Below, piece after piece: positions 1 to 8,967 of a DNA stretch of 64,000 nt. Made by a program: the position numbers and the translations under genes. The notes beneath the pieces are model-generated. The model saw only the letters and a program-made list of their open reading frames with translations. It searched no databases and was not told the origin of the DNA. Numbering within the stretch: the stretch's first letter is position 1; the number at the start of each line of letters is the position of its first letter. The DNA is from Nonomuraea gerenzanensis (GTDB lineage Bacteria; Actinomycetota; Actinomycetes; Streptosporangiales; Streptosporangiaceae): assembly GCF_020215645.1 (NCBI RefSeq), contig NZ_CP084058.1:3100001-3164000 (forward strand), in the 5' to 3' direction.

Positions 1-540
1 CTGACCGTCGAGCACGGGCTGGACAACGTCACCGTCGAGGCCATCGCCGATGCCGCCAACATCTCGCGGCGCACGTTCTCCAACTACTTCGACGGCAAGG
101 AGGACGCGCTGCTCTACGGCGACGAGCAGCGCCTGGACAGCCTGGTGCTGCGCGTACGCGAGCAGCCGGCCGGCCGGACCGCCTGGCAGGCGCTGCGCGG
201 GGCGCTGCAGAGCCTCTACGCCGAGACCGGCGGGCCCGACCGCGCATGGCACCTGCGCGCCCGCCTGGCCATGGGCCATCCCTCCCTGCAGGCCAGGCAG
301 CTCGCCGGCCGCGTCCGGCTGGAGCGCGCGCTGAGCCAGGCGGTGGCCGAGCGGGCGCAGCCGTGCGACGTCGGGCCGGAGATGCTCACGGCCGCGTTCC
401 TGGCGGCGATGCGCATCGCCACCCAGCGGTGGTGCGCCGAGTCGGAGACCCGGCCGCTGCACGAGCTGACGGTGCTGGCGCTGGACGAGATCGCCCGTCC
501 CTTCGAGGACGTGGCCCAGCCCCTGTCCGTCCGGGGGTGA
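1..540 (+). CDS. TetR-family regulator, 5' end outside window
   Basis: The reading frame is open from base 1 to the TGA at 538-540. The first visible residues (LTVEHGLDNVTVEAIADAAN, then ISRRTFSNYFDGKEDALLYG) are the second half of a TetR helix-turn-helix: the VEAIA helix, the recognition helix with SRRTFSNYF, then the K-E-D segment. The rest is a helical ligand-binding domain with no recognisable ligand signature. The first helix of the DNA-binding domain lies upstream of the window. A strong hairpin follows at 598-632. The target genes cannot be inferred. Confidence 0.85.
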   Translation: MTVEHGLDNVTVEAIADAANISRRTFSNYFDGKEDALLYGDEQRLDSLVLRVREQPAGRTAWQALRGALQSLYAETGGPDRAWHLRARLAMGHPSLQARQLAGRVRLERALSQAVAERAQPCDVGPEMLTAAFLAAMRIATQRWCAESETRPLHELTVLALDEIARPFEDVAQPLSVRG

Positions 541-597
541 GGGAGGACCGGGCGGGCAGGGGCCGGGCGGCTCACGGTTCCGCGCGCGGGCCGAGGT

Positions 598-632
598 GGC
601 CCGGTCCCGCGTCGCGATGACGGGACCGGGCC
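598..632 (+). terminator. Intrinsic terminator-like hairpin
   Basis: A 12-bp perfectly paired stem (598-609 with 621-632, arm GGCCCGGTCCCG) encloses an 11-nt loop, 58 nt after the TetR stop codon. There is no clear T-run, as is common in high-GC actinomycetes. It probably insulates the following AfsR-like gene. Confidence 0.6.
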
Positions 633-934
633 CGTCGCAGGCGCGTCCGACCCACCGGCACCGGCGTCGCCGCAGCCGGGGAGGACTCCAGCTCGAACCT
701 GTCACCAACCCCGCCGAACGCCGCCGCCGCGGGCCCGGGCCCCCGCGCTGCTGACGAGGGGAATGCTAGGAGGGCACCCTTCCGGAATCCTTATCCGCGA
801 CCTTGCCGCGGATCACCCGGACGCCCGCCCTCGTCATCCGCCGCCGCGCCGGGCGCGAAGACCCGACGGGAGAGACGCCCGGACGGGGGCAGGACGTCCG
901 GCCGGCTTCACGCATGCGCCTGGGGAGTGTGACG
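633..934. other. Intergenic region before the AfsR-like gene
   Basis: About 300 bases carry no convincing gene. The downstream frame is open from 803, but the residues before 935 do not look like a SARP N-terminus. I see no clear promoter or repeat here. Confidence 0.4.
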
Positions 935-3900
935 GTGGAGTTTCGGATCTTGGGCACGGTGGGGGCGGTGCACGAGGGGGCCGCGATCGTGGTGGGCGGG
1001 CCGCGGCATCGCCGGTTGCTCGCGGTCCTGCTGCTGCGCGCGGGGCAGGTCGTGCCCGTGCCGGCGCTGACCGACGCCCTGTGGGGGGAGCGGCCGCCGC
1101 GCAGCGCGGGGGCGATGATTCACGTACGGGTCTCCGAGCTGCGGACCGCGTTGCGTGTCACGGGGAGCAGGGTGCTGACCCGTGACGGGGGCTACCTGCT
1201 GAAGGTCGGGCCTGACGAGCTGGACGCCGTCCGCTTCGAGCGGCTCGCCGCGGCCGGGGCCGCCGCCCTCGCCGCCGGCGACCCGGTGCGGGCCCGCGCC
1301 GATCTGGTGGCGGGGCTGGCGTTGTGGCGGGGGCCGGCGTTGGGGGAGTTCGCCGACGAGGCGTTCGCCCGGGCCGATGCCATCCGCCTGGGGGAGCTGC
1401 GGCTGCAGGCGGTGGAGCAGCGCATCGCGGCCGATCTCGAATTGGGGCGGCACGACTCGGTGGTGGCGGAGCTGCGCAAGCTCGTGCACGACCAGCCGTT
1501 GCGCGAGCGCTTCTGGGGGCAGCTCATGCTCGCCCTGTATCGGGGTGGGCGGCAGGGGGAGGCGCTGGAGGCGTACCGGTCGGCTCGTGATCACCTCACG
1601 GACCAGCTCGGTCTCGAACCGGGCGACGCGCTCCGGTCCCTGCACCACGCGATCCTGACCGCCGACCCGAGCCTGCGGGCGCCGGGGCGGGCGGTGGTGG
1701 TGCCGTCGCCTGACCCGGCGGACGCGCGTGTGGGGACGGGCAAGCTGGGGACGCGGCCTGATGCGGGGCCGGCGCTGCGGACGGCCGAGACCGGGACACA
1801 GCCCGGCGCGGGGCCAGGGCTGCAGCCGGGCACGGCGGGGACGTGGCCCGGCGCTGGAGCGGGGCTCGGTGCCGGAGTGCGGCCCGGCGGTCGCGTGCGG
1901 CAGGGGACCGCCGTCCCGGCGCAGCTGCCCGCCGACGTGTCCGCCTTCACCGGCCGCGCCGACCAGTTGCGCGAGCTGGACGAGCTGCTCGGCCACGACG
2001 CCACCGCCCGGCCGCCGGACGTCCCCGTCGCCGTGCTGTCCGGCACCGCGGGGGTCGGCAAGACGGCGCTCGCCGTGCACTGGGCGCACCGCTCCCGCGA
2101 CCGGTTCCCCGACGGGCACCTGTACGTGGACCTGCGCGGCTACGACCCCGGCCGGCCCATGCAGGCCACCGACGCCCTGGCCCGCTTCCTGACCGCACTC
2201 GGCGTCCCCGGCTCGGAGGTCCCGCTGGAGACCGACGAGCGCGCGGCCCGGTTCCGGACCGAGCTGGCGGGCCGGCGCATGCTCGTCATCCTCGACAACG
2301 CCTCCTCGGTCGAGCAGGTCCGCCCGCTGCTGCCCGGCACCGGCCCCGGCGGCGTGCTGGTGACCAGCAGGGACAGCCTGGCGGGGCTGGTCGCGCGGGA
2401 CGGCGCCCGGCGCGTCGAGCTCGACCTGCTCCCGCCCGCCGACGCCCGCGCCCTGCTGCGCCGCCTGATCGGCGCGCGGGCGGCCGCCGACCCGGCCACC
2501 GTGTCCGCCCTCGCCGACCGCTGCGCTCGGCTGCCGCTGGCCCTGCGCATCGCCGCCGAGCTGGCGCTCTCCCGCCGGACGATGCCGCTCCGCGACCTCG
2601 CCGCCGAACTGGCCGAGCCGCCCGGACCGGCCGGACCGACCGAACCGCCCGAGCCGCTCGAACCGCCCGAGCCGACTGGCCTGACGGGGCGCCGCCTCGA
2701 CCTGCTCGACGCCGGTGGCGACCCGCGTACCGCGGTGGCCTCGGTGTTCTCCTGGTCGATCCGGCACCTCCCACCCACCACCGCACGCACGTTCCGACTG
2801 CTGGGCCTGCACCCGGGCACCGACCACGACGCCCACGCCGCCGCCGCGCTGACGGGCAGGGACGTCGAGGCGGCGCGGCGGGACGTCGAGGCGCTCGCCC
2901 GCGCCCACCTCCTGCACGAGACCACCCCCGCCAGATACGCCATGCACGACCTGCTGCGCGCCTACGCCGTCCGCCTGGCGACGAAGACGAAGGAGGAGCC
3001 GGGCCCCGCCCTCACCCGCCTGTCCGACTACTACGTAGCAGCCGCCGCAGCCGCCATGGACGGCCTCTACCCGGCGGAGACCCACCGCCGCCCGCACGTC
3101 GGCCCCCCGCCCACCCCGCTGCCCGAGCTGGCCGGCACCGAAGCGGCCCGCCGGTGGCTGGACGCCGAGCGGGCGAACCTGGTCGGGATCGCCGCGCGCG
3201 ACCCCAGGCTGTCCGCGATCATGTATCGCTACCTCGGCGCCGGCCACACCACCGACGCCCTGGCCCTGCACGCCCGCACCCACCGGACGGCCAGGGCGGC
3301 CGGCGACACGGAGGGCGAGGGCTGGGCGCTGCTGGGGCTGGGCGAGGCCCATCTGGAGATGGGCCACCACGGCCGGGCGGCCGGGCACTTCGAGCGGGCG
3401 CTGGCCCTGTTCGACGGGACAGGGCAGGAGATCGGCGCGGGCATCGCGGCGACCAGCCTCGGCAGGGTGGAGCTGCGGCAGGGCAACCTGGACGCGGCAC
3501 ACGACCACCTCGTCAGGGCTCTCGGCAGGTGCAGGAGCGCGGCCGACCCCACAGGGGAGGCCAGGGTGCTGAACATCCTCGGCATCGCGGAGGAGCGCCT
3601 CGGCCGCACGGACCGGGCCATCGGCCGCTACCTGCAGGCGCTGACCCTGTTCAGGAGCACGGGCGACCTGTCAGGCGAGGCGGCGATCCTCAACAACCTG
3701 AGCCTCGCCGAGCAGCACGCCGGGCGGCCGGAGCGGGCGGTCGGCTACTGCGAGGGGGCGCTGGCCCTGTTCAGGCGGCTCGGTGACGTGTCGGGCGAGG
3801 CCAGCACGCTGGACAACCTGGCAGGCGCCCACGCCCGCCTCGGCCGCCACGCCAGCGCCGCCGGGCACTTCGAGCGGGCGTACACGCTCTACCGTGAGAT

Positions 3901-4219
3901 CGGCGACCGGGAGGGCCAGGCGTGGGCGCTCAACGGGCTCGGGGAGACGGCGCTGGCCACCGGGCGTCCGGCGGGCGCGCTCGCGCACCACGAGGCGGCG
4001 CTGGCCATCGCCACCGAGATCGGCGCCCCCGACCAGCAGGCCCGCGCCCACGCCGGGCTCGGCCACGGCCACCGCGTCCTCGACCGCCCCGACCGGGCCC
4101 GCCACCACTACGAGCGAGCCCTGCGCGGCCACGCCGGCCTCGACGCGGCCACGGCGCGCGAGGTCCGCACCCGCCTCGCCGCCCTCGCCGGTCAGGCGCG
4201 TGCCCGCCACAGCAGGTAG
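935..4219 (+). CDS. AfsR-like regulator: SARP, NB-ARC and TPR domains
   Basis: This is a large SARP-type activator. The N-terminus (VEFRILGTVGAVHEGA) begins the winged-helix DNA-binding domain, followed by a BTAD region (about residues 95-240, with EAYRSARDHLTDQLGLEPG). A Gly/Pro-rich linker leads to a NB-ARC-type ATPase with Walker A GTAGVGKTAL and a hydrophobic Walker B (MLVILDNAS). The C-terminal third is a run of TPR repeats (for example GHFERALALFDGTGQE). I chose GTG 935 because GGGGAG lies 7 nt upstream and family members start at this point. ATG 914 or an upstream start is possible. The 3' end overlaps the convergent permease gene by 28 bp. Its targets are unknown. Confidence 0.85.
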   Translation: MEFRILGTVGAVHEGAAIVVGGPRHRRLLAVLLLRAGQVVPVPALTDALWGERPPRSAGAMIHVRVSELRTALRVTGSRVLTRDGGYLLKVGPDELDAVRFERLAAAGAAALAAGDPVRARADLVAGLALWRGPALGEFADEAFARADAIRLGELRLQAVEQRIAADLELGRHDSVVAELRKLVHDQPLRERFWGQLMLALYRGGRQGEALEAYRSARDHLTDQLGLEPGDALRSLHHAILTADPSLRAPGRAVVVPSPDPADARVGTGKLGTRPDAGPALRTAETGTQPGAGPGLQPGTAGTWPGAGAGLGAGVRPGGRVRQGTAVPAQLPADVSAFTGRADQLRELDELLGHDATARPPDVPVAVLSGTAGVGKTALAVHWAHRSRDRFPDGHLYVDLRGYDPGRPMQATDALARFLTALGVPGSEVPLETDERAARFRTELAGRRMLVILDNASSVEQVRPLLPGTGPGGVLVTSRDSLAGLVARDGARRVELDLLPPADARALLRRLIGARAAADPATVSALADRCARLPLALRIAAELALSRRTMPLRDLAAELAEPPGPAGPTEPPEPLEPPEPTGLTGRRLDLLDAGGDPRTAVASVFSWSIRHLPPTTARTFRLLGLHPGTDHDAHAAAALTGRDVEAARRDVEALARAHLLHETTPARYAMHDLLRAYAVRLATKTKEEPGPALTRLSDYYVAAAAAAMDGLYPAETHRRPHVGPPPTPLPELAGTEAARRWLDAERANLVGIAARDPRLSAIMYRYLGAGHTTDALALHARTHRTARAAGDTEGEGWALLGLGEAHLEMGHHGRAAGHFERALALFDGTGQEIGAGIAATSLGRVELRQGNLDAAHDHLVRALGRCRSAADPTGEARVLNILGIAEERLGRTDRAIGRYLQALTLFRSTGDLSGEAAILNNLSLAEQHAGRPERAVGYCEGALALFRRLGDVSGEASTLDNLAGAHARLGRHASAAGHFERAYTLYREIGDREGQAWALNGLGETALATGRPAGALAHHEAALAIATEIGAPDQQARAHAGLGHGHRVLDRPDRARHHYERALRGHAGLDAATAREVRTRLAALAGQARARHSR

Positions 4220-6276
4220 ACGAAGTACGGCGTGCCGATCAGCGCCGTCACCAGCCCGGCCGGCACCTGCGCGGGCGCGATCACGGTCCGCCCCAGCGTG
4301 TCGGCGAGGCTGACCAGCAGCGCCCCGAGCAGCGCCGCGACCGGCAGCACCCGGGCGTGATGGGCCCCGACGAGGGCCCGGGCGGCGTGCGGCGCCACCA
4401 GCCCGACGAAGGCCACGACGCCGACCGCCGAGACCGCCGTGGAGGTGAGCAGCACGGCCCCGGCCAGCGCGCCCAGCCGTACCGGCTCCAGGGGCACGCC
4501 CAGGATGCGCGGCGTGTCCTCGTCCAGGGCCAGCAGGTCGAGGTCGCGGCGCAGCCAGACCAGCAGCGGGGTGACGATCAGCAGGGCGAGCACGACGGGG
4601 ATGAGCTGCTCGGGAACCCGCCCGTACGTGGAGCCGGACAGCCAGGTCAGGGCCTTGGCGGTGTTCCACGGGTCGGACAGCACGATGATCAGCACGGTCA
4701 CGGCGGTGCAGGCGTTCTGCAGGGCGACGCCGATGAGGACCAGCCGGTCGGAGCTGAGGCCGCCGCGCCACGCCAGCCCGTACACCACCGAGAAGGCGAT
4801 CAGCGCGCCCATGCCCGCCGCGGCGGACATCGACCAGATGCCGGCCGTCGGCGCCAGCGTGATCAGCGCGATCGCGCCGACGCCCGCGCCGGTGGTGACG
4901 CCGAGCACGCCGGGCTCGGCGAGCGGGTTGCGGCACACGGCCTGCACGGCCGCGCCCGCCACGGCCAGCGCGGCGCCGGCCAGCAGGGCGGCGGCCACCC
5001 GGGGCCAGCGCTGGTCGAGCACGTACGTCAGCGCCCGCCCGCTGCGCCCCTGCAGCCAGTTGAAGACGTCGCCGGTGAGCAGCCACCGGTCGCCGCCGAG
5101 CAGCCCGAGGACGACCGCGCCCGCCACCAGGACGGCGCACAGGCCGACCACGGTGAGGAAGGCGGCCCGCGAGCGAGCCCCGCCCGTACGGACCGCAGGC
5201 GGCTTGCGGGTCGGGCCGGCGTCGCGGTAGCGGCGGGCCAGCCAGATCATCACCGCAGCGCCGATCACGGTGGTCACCACGCCGGGCGGCACCTCGACCC
5301 CGGCCTGCGCGCCGAGCACGGCACGCAGCAGGATGTCGGAGCCCAGCATGATCAGCACGCCCGCCACCCCGGACAGCGGCAGCAGCATGCGGTGCCGGTG
5401 CAGCCCGGGGATGGACCGGGGCAGCAGCCGCACCACGACGGGCGCGCACAGCCCGACGAAGCCGATCGGCCCCGCGATCGTCACGGCCGCCGCCGCCAGC
5501 AGCACGGCCAGCAGGGTGAGCCACAGGCGCAGGCGCCGCACGTTCACGCCGAGGACGGTGGCGGTGTCGTCGCCGAGGCCGAGGATGTCCAGCCGGGGGC
5601 CGGCCACCACCGCGGCGGCCAGCGCGATCGCGATGAGCGGGCCGAGCTGGGAGACGGCGTCCAGGTCGCTCTGCACGAGCGAGCCGCTGCCCCAGGCGAA
5701 CAGCCCGGTGGTCTCCTGCTCGAACAGGATCATGACGAGGTTCGTCAGGGAGCTGAGCGCCAGGGACGTGGCCGTACCGGCGAGGATCAGCCGGGTGGTG
5801 CCGGTGCGCCCGCCCGCCGACAGAGCCAGCACCAGCGCGGCGGCGCAGAGCCCGCCGACCAGCGCGAGCCCGCCCGACACCGGTACGGGCAGCGCCAGCC
5901 CGAACGCGGCCGCGGTGGCGACCGCCAGGTACGCGCCCGAGCTGACGGCCAGCGTGTCGGGCGCGGCCATCGCGTTGCGGGCGACGGACTGCAGCAGCGC
6001 GCCCGCCACGCCCAGCGCGACGCCGACGCACACGCCGGCCAGCAGCCGGGGCAGCCGCGAGGCGAGCAGCACGCGGGCCGCCTCGTCGGCGTTGCCGGAG
6101 TCACCGCCGAACGGCAGCGCCAGCAGGTCGAGCGCGCCGATGGACGAGGTGCCCTGGGTGACGTGCACGGCCGCCACCAGCACGGTGGCGGCCAGTGCGA
6201 GAAGGAAGACCCCGGCGGTGCCCAGCCGCCGCAGCGGCGTGGTGGGCGGCGCCGGGGTCAGGACGTCCGTGCTCAA
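4192..6276 (-). CDS. Fused double-domain siderophore ABC permease (FecCD/FhuB type)
   Basis: This is an inner-membrane permease of an iron-siderophore importer, about 694 residues, twice the usual FecCD length. Two homologous halves are visible. The first carries RLPRLLAGVCVGVALGVAGA followed by RNAMAAPDTLAVSSGA. The second carries RWPRVAAALLAGAALAVAGA followed by RNPLAEPGVLGVTTGA. Such fusions are known for FhuB of ferrichrome uptake. The TTG start at 6276 overlaps the TGA of the binding-protein gene (TTGA), so translation is probably coupled. The operon order is ATPase, binding protein, permease, and it is probably iron-repressed through the box at 8103-8121. Confidence 0.9.
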   Translation of the reverse strand: MSTDVLTPAPPTTPLRRLGTAGVFLLALAATVLVAAVHVTQGTSSIGALDLLALPFGGDSGNADEAARVLLASRLPRLLAGVCVGVALGVAGALLQSVARNAMAAPDTLAVSSGAYLAVATAAAFGLALPVPVSGGLALVGGLCAAALVLALSAGGRTGTTRLILAGTATSLALSSLTNLVMILFEQETTGLFAWGSGSLVQSDLDAVSQLGPLIAIALAAAVVAGPRLDILGLGDDTATVLGVNVRRLRLWLTLLAVLLAAAAVTIAGPIGFVGLCAPVVVRLLPRSIPGLHRHRMLLPLSGVAGVLIMLGSDILLRAVLGAQAGVEVPPGVVTTVIGAAVMIWLARRYRDAGPTRKPPAVRTGGARSRAAFLTVVGLCAVLVAGAVVLGLLGGDRWLLTGDVFNWLQGRSGRALTYVLDQRWPRVAAALLAGAALAVAGAAVQAVCRNPLAEPGVLGVTTGAGVGAIALITLAPTAGIWSMSAAAGMGALIAFSVVYGLAWRGGLSSDRLVLIGVALQNACTAVTVLIIVLSDPWNTAKALTWLSGSTYGRVPEQLIPVVLALLIVTPLLVWLRRDLDLLALDEDTPRILGVPLEPVRLGALAGAVLLTSTAVSAVGVVAFVGLVAPHAARALVGAHHARVLPVAALLGALLVSLADTLGRTVIAPAQVPAGLVTALIGTPYFVYLLWRARA

Positions 6277-7268
6277 CCGGTGTACGCCTTCACCAGCTCG
6301 TCGGCGAACTGCTGGCACGACAGCGGGCCGCCGAAGGTCCAGATGCCGTTGGGCAGCTTGGTGACCTGCTGCTTCTCCACGAACGGCAGGGACTTCCAGA
6401 TGGCGTTGTCCTTGAGCCCGTCGGCGAAGACGTCCTCGCCGTCGGAGGCGTTGTAGAAGAAGCGGATGTCCTCGTCCTTGAGCACGCTCAGGCCCTCGAC
6501 GTCCGTGGTGCCCAGGCCCCACTGGTCGTCGACCTTGCCCGTCCAGGCGTTCTTCAGGCCGAGCTGGGTGGCCACCTCGGAGACCAGCGAGCCCTTGCCG
6601 AACAGGCGCACGGAGATCGTGCTGCCCTGCTTCCAGCCGTCGGCCATGACGAACGGCTTGCCGGCGCCGCCCGCGTCCGCGATCTTCTGCTTGCCGGCGG
6701 CCATCGCCGCGTCGAAGTCGCTCATCAGCTTGGTGGCCGCGTCCGTCTTGCCGACGGCCGTGGCGATCATGTTGAGGTCGTCGCGCATGCGCTTGAGGTT
6801 GTCGGCGGCGTCGCTGCCCTTGGCCACCACCACGGGCACGAACTTCTCGAGCTGCGCGGCCAGCTCCTCGTCGTCGGACTCCATGACGACCAGGTCGGGG
6901 TCCAGGGCGCTGATGGAGTCGATGCTGGGCTCCTGCCGCATGCCGACGTCCTTGACGGTGGAGTCGAGCTTGGCGGCGGTGTCCCAGGTGGCGTAGCCCT
7001 TCACGTCGGCCGCGCCCACCGGCATGACGCCGAGGCTGACCAGCATCTCGGTCTCGCCCCACTCCAGGCTGACGACCCTGGTCGCCGGGCGGTCGAGCTT
7101 GACCTCCTTGCCGCGGGCGTCGGTCACGGTCACGGGGGTGGCCGTGGCCGACGCCGTGCTGCCGGCCGCGGGGGACTGCTGGGTCACGGGGGCCTCTGTC
7201 GTGCCGCAGGCGGCGAGGACGACGACGGCGGCGAGGGCTGTCAGGGGAGCCGTCAGGGCACTGCGCAT
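6273..7268 (-). CDS. Siderophore-binding lipoprotein (ABC transporter)
   Basis: This is a periplasmic-binding-protein-like lipoprotein of class III (FepB/FhuD type). A signal peptide ends in a lipobox (VVVLAACGTTEAP), so the protein should be tethered outside the membrane. The mature part contains TRVVSLEWGETEMLVSLG and DPDLVVMESDDEELAAQLEK, as expected for iron-siderophore binding proteins. ATG 7268 has AGGA 6 nt upstream and is preferred to ATG 7283. It lies between its ATPase and its permease. The particular siderophore cannot be told from sequence. Confidence 0.9.
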   Translation of the reverse strand: MRSALTAPLTALAAVVVLAACGTTEAPVTQQSPAAGSTASATATPVTVTDARGKEVKLDRPATRVVSLEWGETEMLVSLGVMPVGAADVKGYATWDTAAKLDSTVKDVGMRQEPSIDSISALDPDLVVMESDDEELAAQLEKFVPVVVAKGSDAADNLKRMRDDLNMIATAVGKTDAATKLMSDFDAAMAAGKQKIADAGGAGKPFVMADGWKQGSTISVRLFGKGSLVSEVATQLGLKNAWTGKVDDQWGLGTTDVEGLSVLKDEDIRFFYNASDGEDVFADGLKDNAIWKSLPFVEKQQVTKLPNGIWTFGGPLSCQQFADELVKAYTG

Positions 7269-7279
7269 GGTTGTTCCTG

Positions 7280-8098
7280 TCATGTGGTTGCTGGGACGGT
7301 TCTGCTGTGGCGGCCGATGGGCCGGGTGGTCACGGTGCCCGTCCTCGGGTCGTGGCTGACCTCGATACGGATGCCGTACGTGTCGGTGAGGAGCTCCTCG
7401 GTGAGGACCTCGGCGGGCGGGCCGTCCGCGCGGATGCGGCCCCGGTGCAGGAGCACGACGTGGTCGGCGATCTCGGCGGCCTGGTTGAGGTCGTGCAGGA
7501 CCACGCCGATGGCCACGCCGTGCTCGTCGGCCAGGTCGCGGACGAGGTCCAGCAGCTCCACCTGGTAACGCAGGTCGAGGAACGTGGTGGGCTCGTCCAG
7601 CAGCAGGACCCCGGTGTCCTGGGCCAGGCAGGTGGCCAGCCAGACGCGCTGCAGCTCGCCGCCGGACAGCTCGTCCACCGGCCGCTCCGCCATCTGGGTC
7701 ACGCCGGTGAGCCCCATGGCCCGCTCGACGGCGGCGGTGCCCTCCGGGTCCGCGGCCCGCCAGCGCCGCCGGTACGGGTGGCGGCCGTAGCCGACGACGT
7801 CGCGTACGCACACGCCGCCCGGGGTGGGGCGGCTCTGCGCGAGCAGCGTCACCCGGCAGGCGAAGTCGCGCGCCGACAGGGCCAGCGCGTCGGCGCCGTC
7901 ACCCAGCGTCACGGCGCCGCTGTCGGGGCGGTGCAGCCGCGACAGCGCGCGCAGCAGCGTGGACTTGCCGCTGCCGTTGGGGCCTACCAGGGCGGTCACG
8001 TGGCCCGGCCGCAGGGTGATGCGGCCGTCCTCGACCACGGTGGTGCCGTGGTAGCTGAGGCGAAGCTCCGTGCCGCGGAGAGAGATCTCCTCGGTCAT
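7280..8098 (-). CDS. Siderophore ABC transporter ATPase (FepC-like)
   Basis: This cytoplasmic ATPase powers siderophore import with the fused permease. It has Walker A GPNGSGKSTLLRAL (about residues 39-52), a Q-loop around LLAQSRPTPGGV, the signature LSGGELQRVWLA, Walker B GVLLLDEPTTFLDL and the H-loop VVLHDLNQA. The length of 272 residues is normal. It is the first gene of the operon, and its ATG lies 4 nt from the iron box, so repression by an IdeR/DmdR-type regulator is very likely. Confidence 0.93.
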   Translation of the reverse strand: MTEEISLRGTELRLSYHGTTVVEDGRITLRPGHVTALVGPNGSGKSTLLRALSRLHRPDSGAVTLGDGADALALSARDFACRVTLLAQSRPTPGGVCVRDVVGYGRHPYRRRWRAADPEGTAAVERAMGLTGVTQMAERPVDELSGGELQRVWLATCLAQDTGVLLLDEPTTFLDLRYQVELLDLVRDLADEHGVAIGVVLHDLNQAAEIADHVVLLHRGRIRADGPPAEVLTEELLTDTYGIRIEVSHDPRTGTVTTRPIGRHSRTVPATT

Positions 8099-8102
8099 GG
8101 CC

Positions 8103-8121
8103 TAAGGTTAGGCTAACCTTG
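8103..8121 (-). promoter_or_regulatory. Iron box (IdeR/DmdR1-type operator)
   Basis: The sequence TAAGGTTAGGCTAACCTTG closely matches the known 19-bp actinobacterial iron box TTAGGTTAGGCTAACCTAA, and the palindromic core TTAGGCTAA is intact. It lies just upstream of the ATPase gene that opens the siderophore operon. Iron-loaded IdeR/DmdR bound here should block transcription. Confidence 0.9.
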
Positions 8122-8159
8122 CCTTAGATGCCATGCCGGGGGTGCCTTACTCCTGGTGA

Positions 8160-8861
8160 TCAGGTCCTGTACAGCAGCGACAGCGGCTCCGGCGGGGCCG
8201 GATCGGCGAGCTGGGTCGCGGTCCGCCCGACGTAACGGGACAGCGAGCGCGCCAGGTGCGGCTGGTCGAAGTAGCCGAGCCGATGGACCACGTCCTGCGC
8301 CGGAGCCCCGTCCCTGAGCAGCACCGCCGCCCGCCGTGCGCGGTCGATCCGCCGGACCGCGCCCCGGGTGAGCCCGGTCGCCGCCACGAAGCGCCGCTGC
8401 ACCGTACGCTCCGACACCCCCGCGGGCCTGCCGCCGAGCACCGCGGCCACGACCGGGTCAAGGACCAGGATCTCCTCACGGACGAGCCGCCGCACGAACC
8501 ACTCGGCGTCGTCGTAGCCGGGCAGCCGCCAGGTGGACCCCTTCAGGTGGAACGACCTGCGCGTCGCGTCCGGGATCGGCACGTTGCCGTCGACCAGCCG
8601 CTCCATCGGCAGGTGCGGCATCGAGGCGCCGACCGCGAAGCTGATGCCGAAGAACGTCGCGTGCGCGGGCACCGGCGCCGGGCTCGCCTTCGTCTCCGGC
8701 CCCTGCACGGCCGCGCTGACCTGCCCGCCGTGCTCCCAGAAGACCAGGTCCCAGCTCGCCGCGGCGACCGAGATCATGCGGCCGACGTCGTCACTGCGGC
8801 TGCGCCAGACCCGCTGGACGTACGGCGAGTCGGACGGCCGGCTCTCCACCTCAAGGCCCAC
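8160..8861 (-). CDS. AraC-family transcriptional regulator
   Basis: The C-terminal part is an AraC-type double helix-turn-helix: GVSERTVQRRFVAATGLTRG, then an RIDRARRAAVLLRDG segment and LGYFDQPHLARSLSRYVG. The N-terminal domain (VGLEVESRPSDSPYVQRVWR onward) resembles the sensor domain of actinobacterial AraC regulators. I chose GTG 8861 because residues upstream of it look non-domain-like and would overlap the divergent transporter's promoter. The frame is open up to ATG 8954. The adjacent divergent MFS gene is the likely target. Confidence 0.8.
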   Translation of the reverse strand: MGLEVESRPSDSPYVQRVWRSRSDDVGRMISVAAASWDLVFWEHGGQVSAAVQGPETKASPAPVPAHATFFGISFAVGASMPHLPMERLVDGNVPIPDATRRSFHLKGSTWRLPGYDDAEWFVRRLVREEILVLDPVVAAVLGGRPAGVSERTVQRRFVAATGLTRGAVRRIDRARRAAVLLRDGAPAQDVVHRLGYFDQPHLARSLSRYVGRTATQLADPAPPEPLSLLYRT

Positions 8862-8967
8862 CGGGATGGCTCCGCTGCTGGTCAGGGTCGCTGCTGTACT
8901 CCCACAGGATCGCACATCCGCCCGCTGCCTTGACGGGACGTCACGTCCGTTCATAGCGTGCCAGGCC

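Noticed and set aside
908..3508. Large antisense frames within the AfsR-like genes
   Set aside because: GC-rich codon bias makes antisense frames open. Their protein sequences are Arg/Gly-rich without domains.
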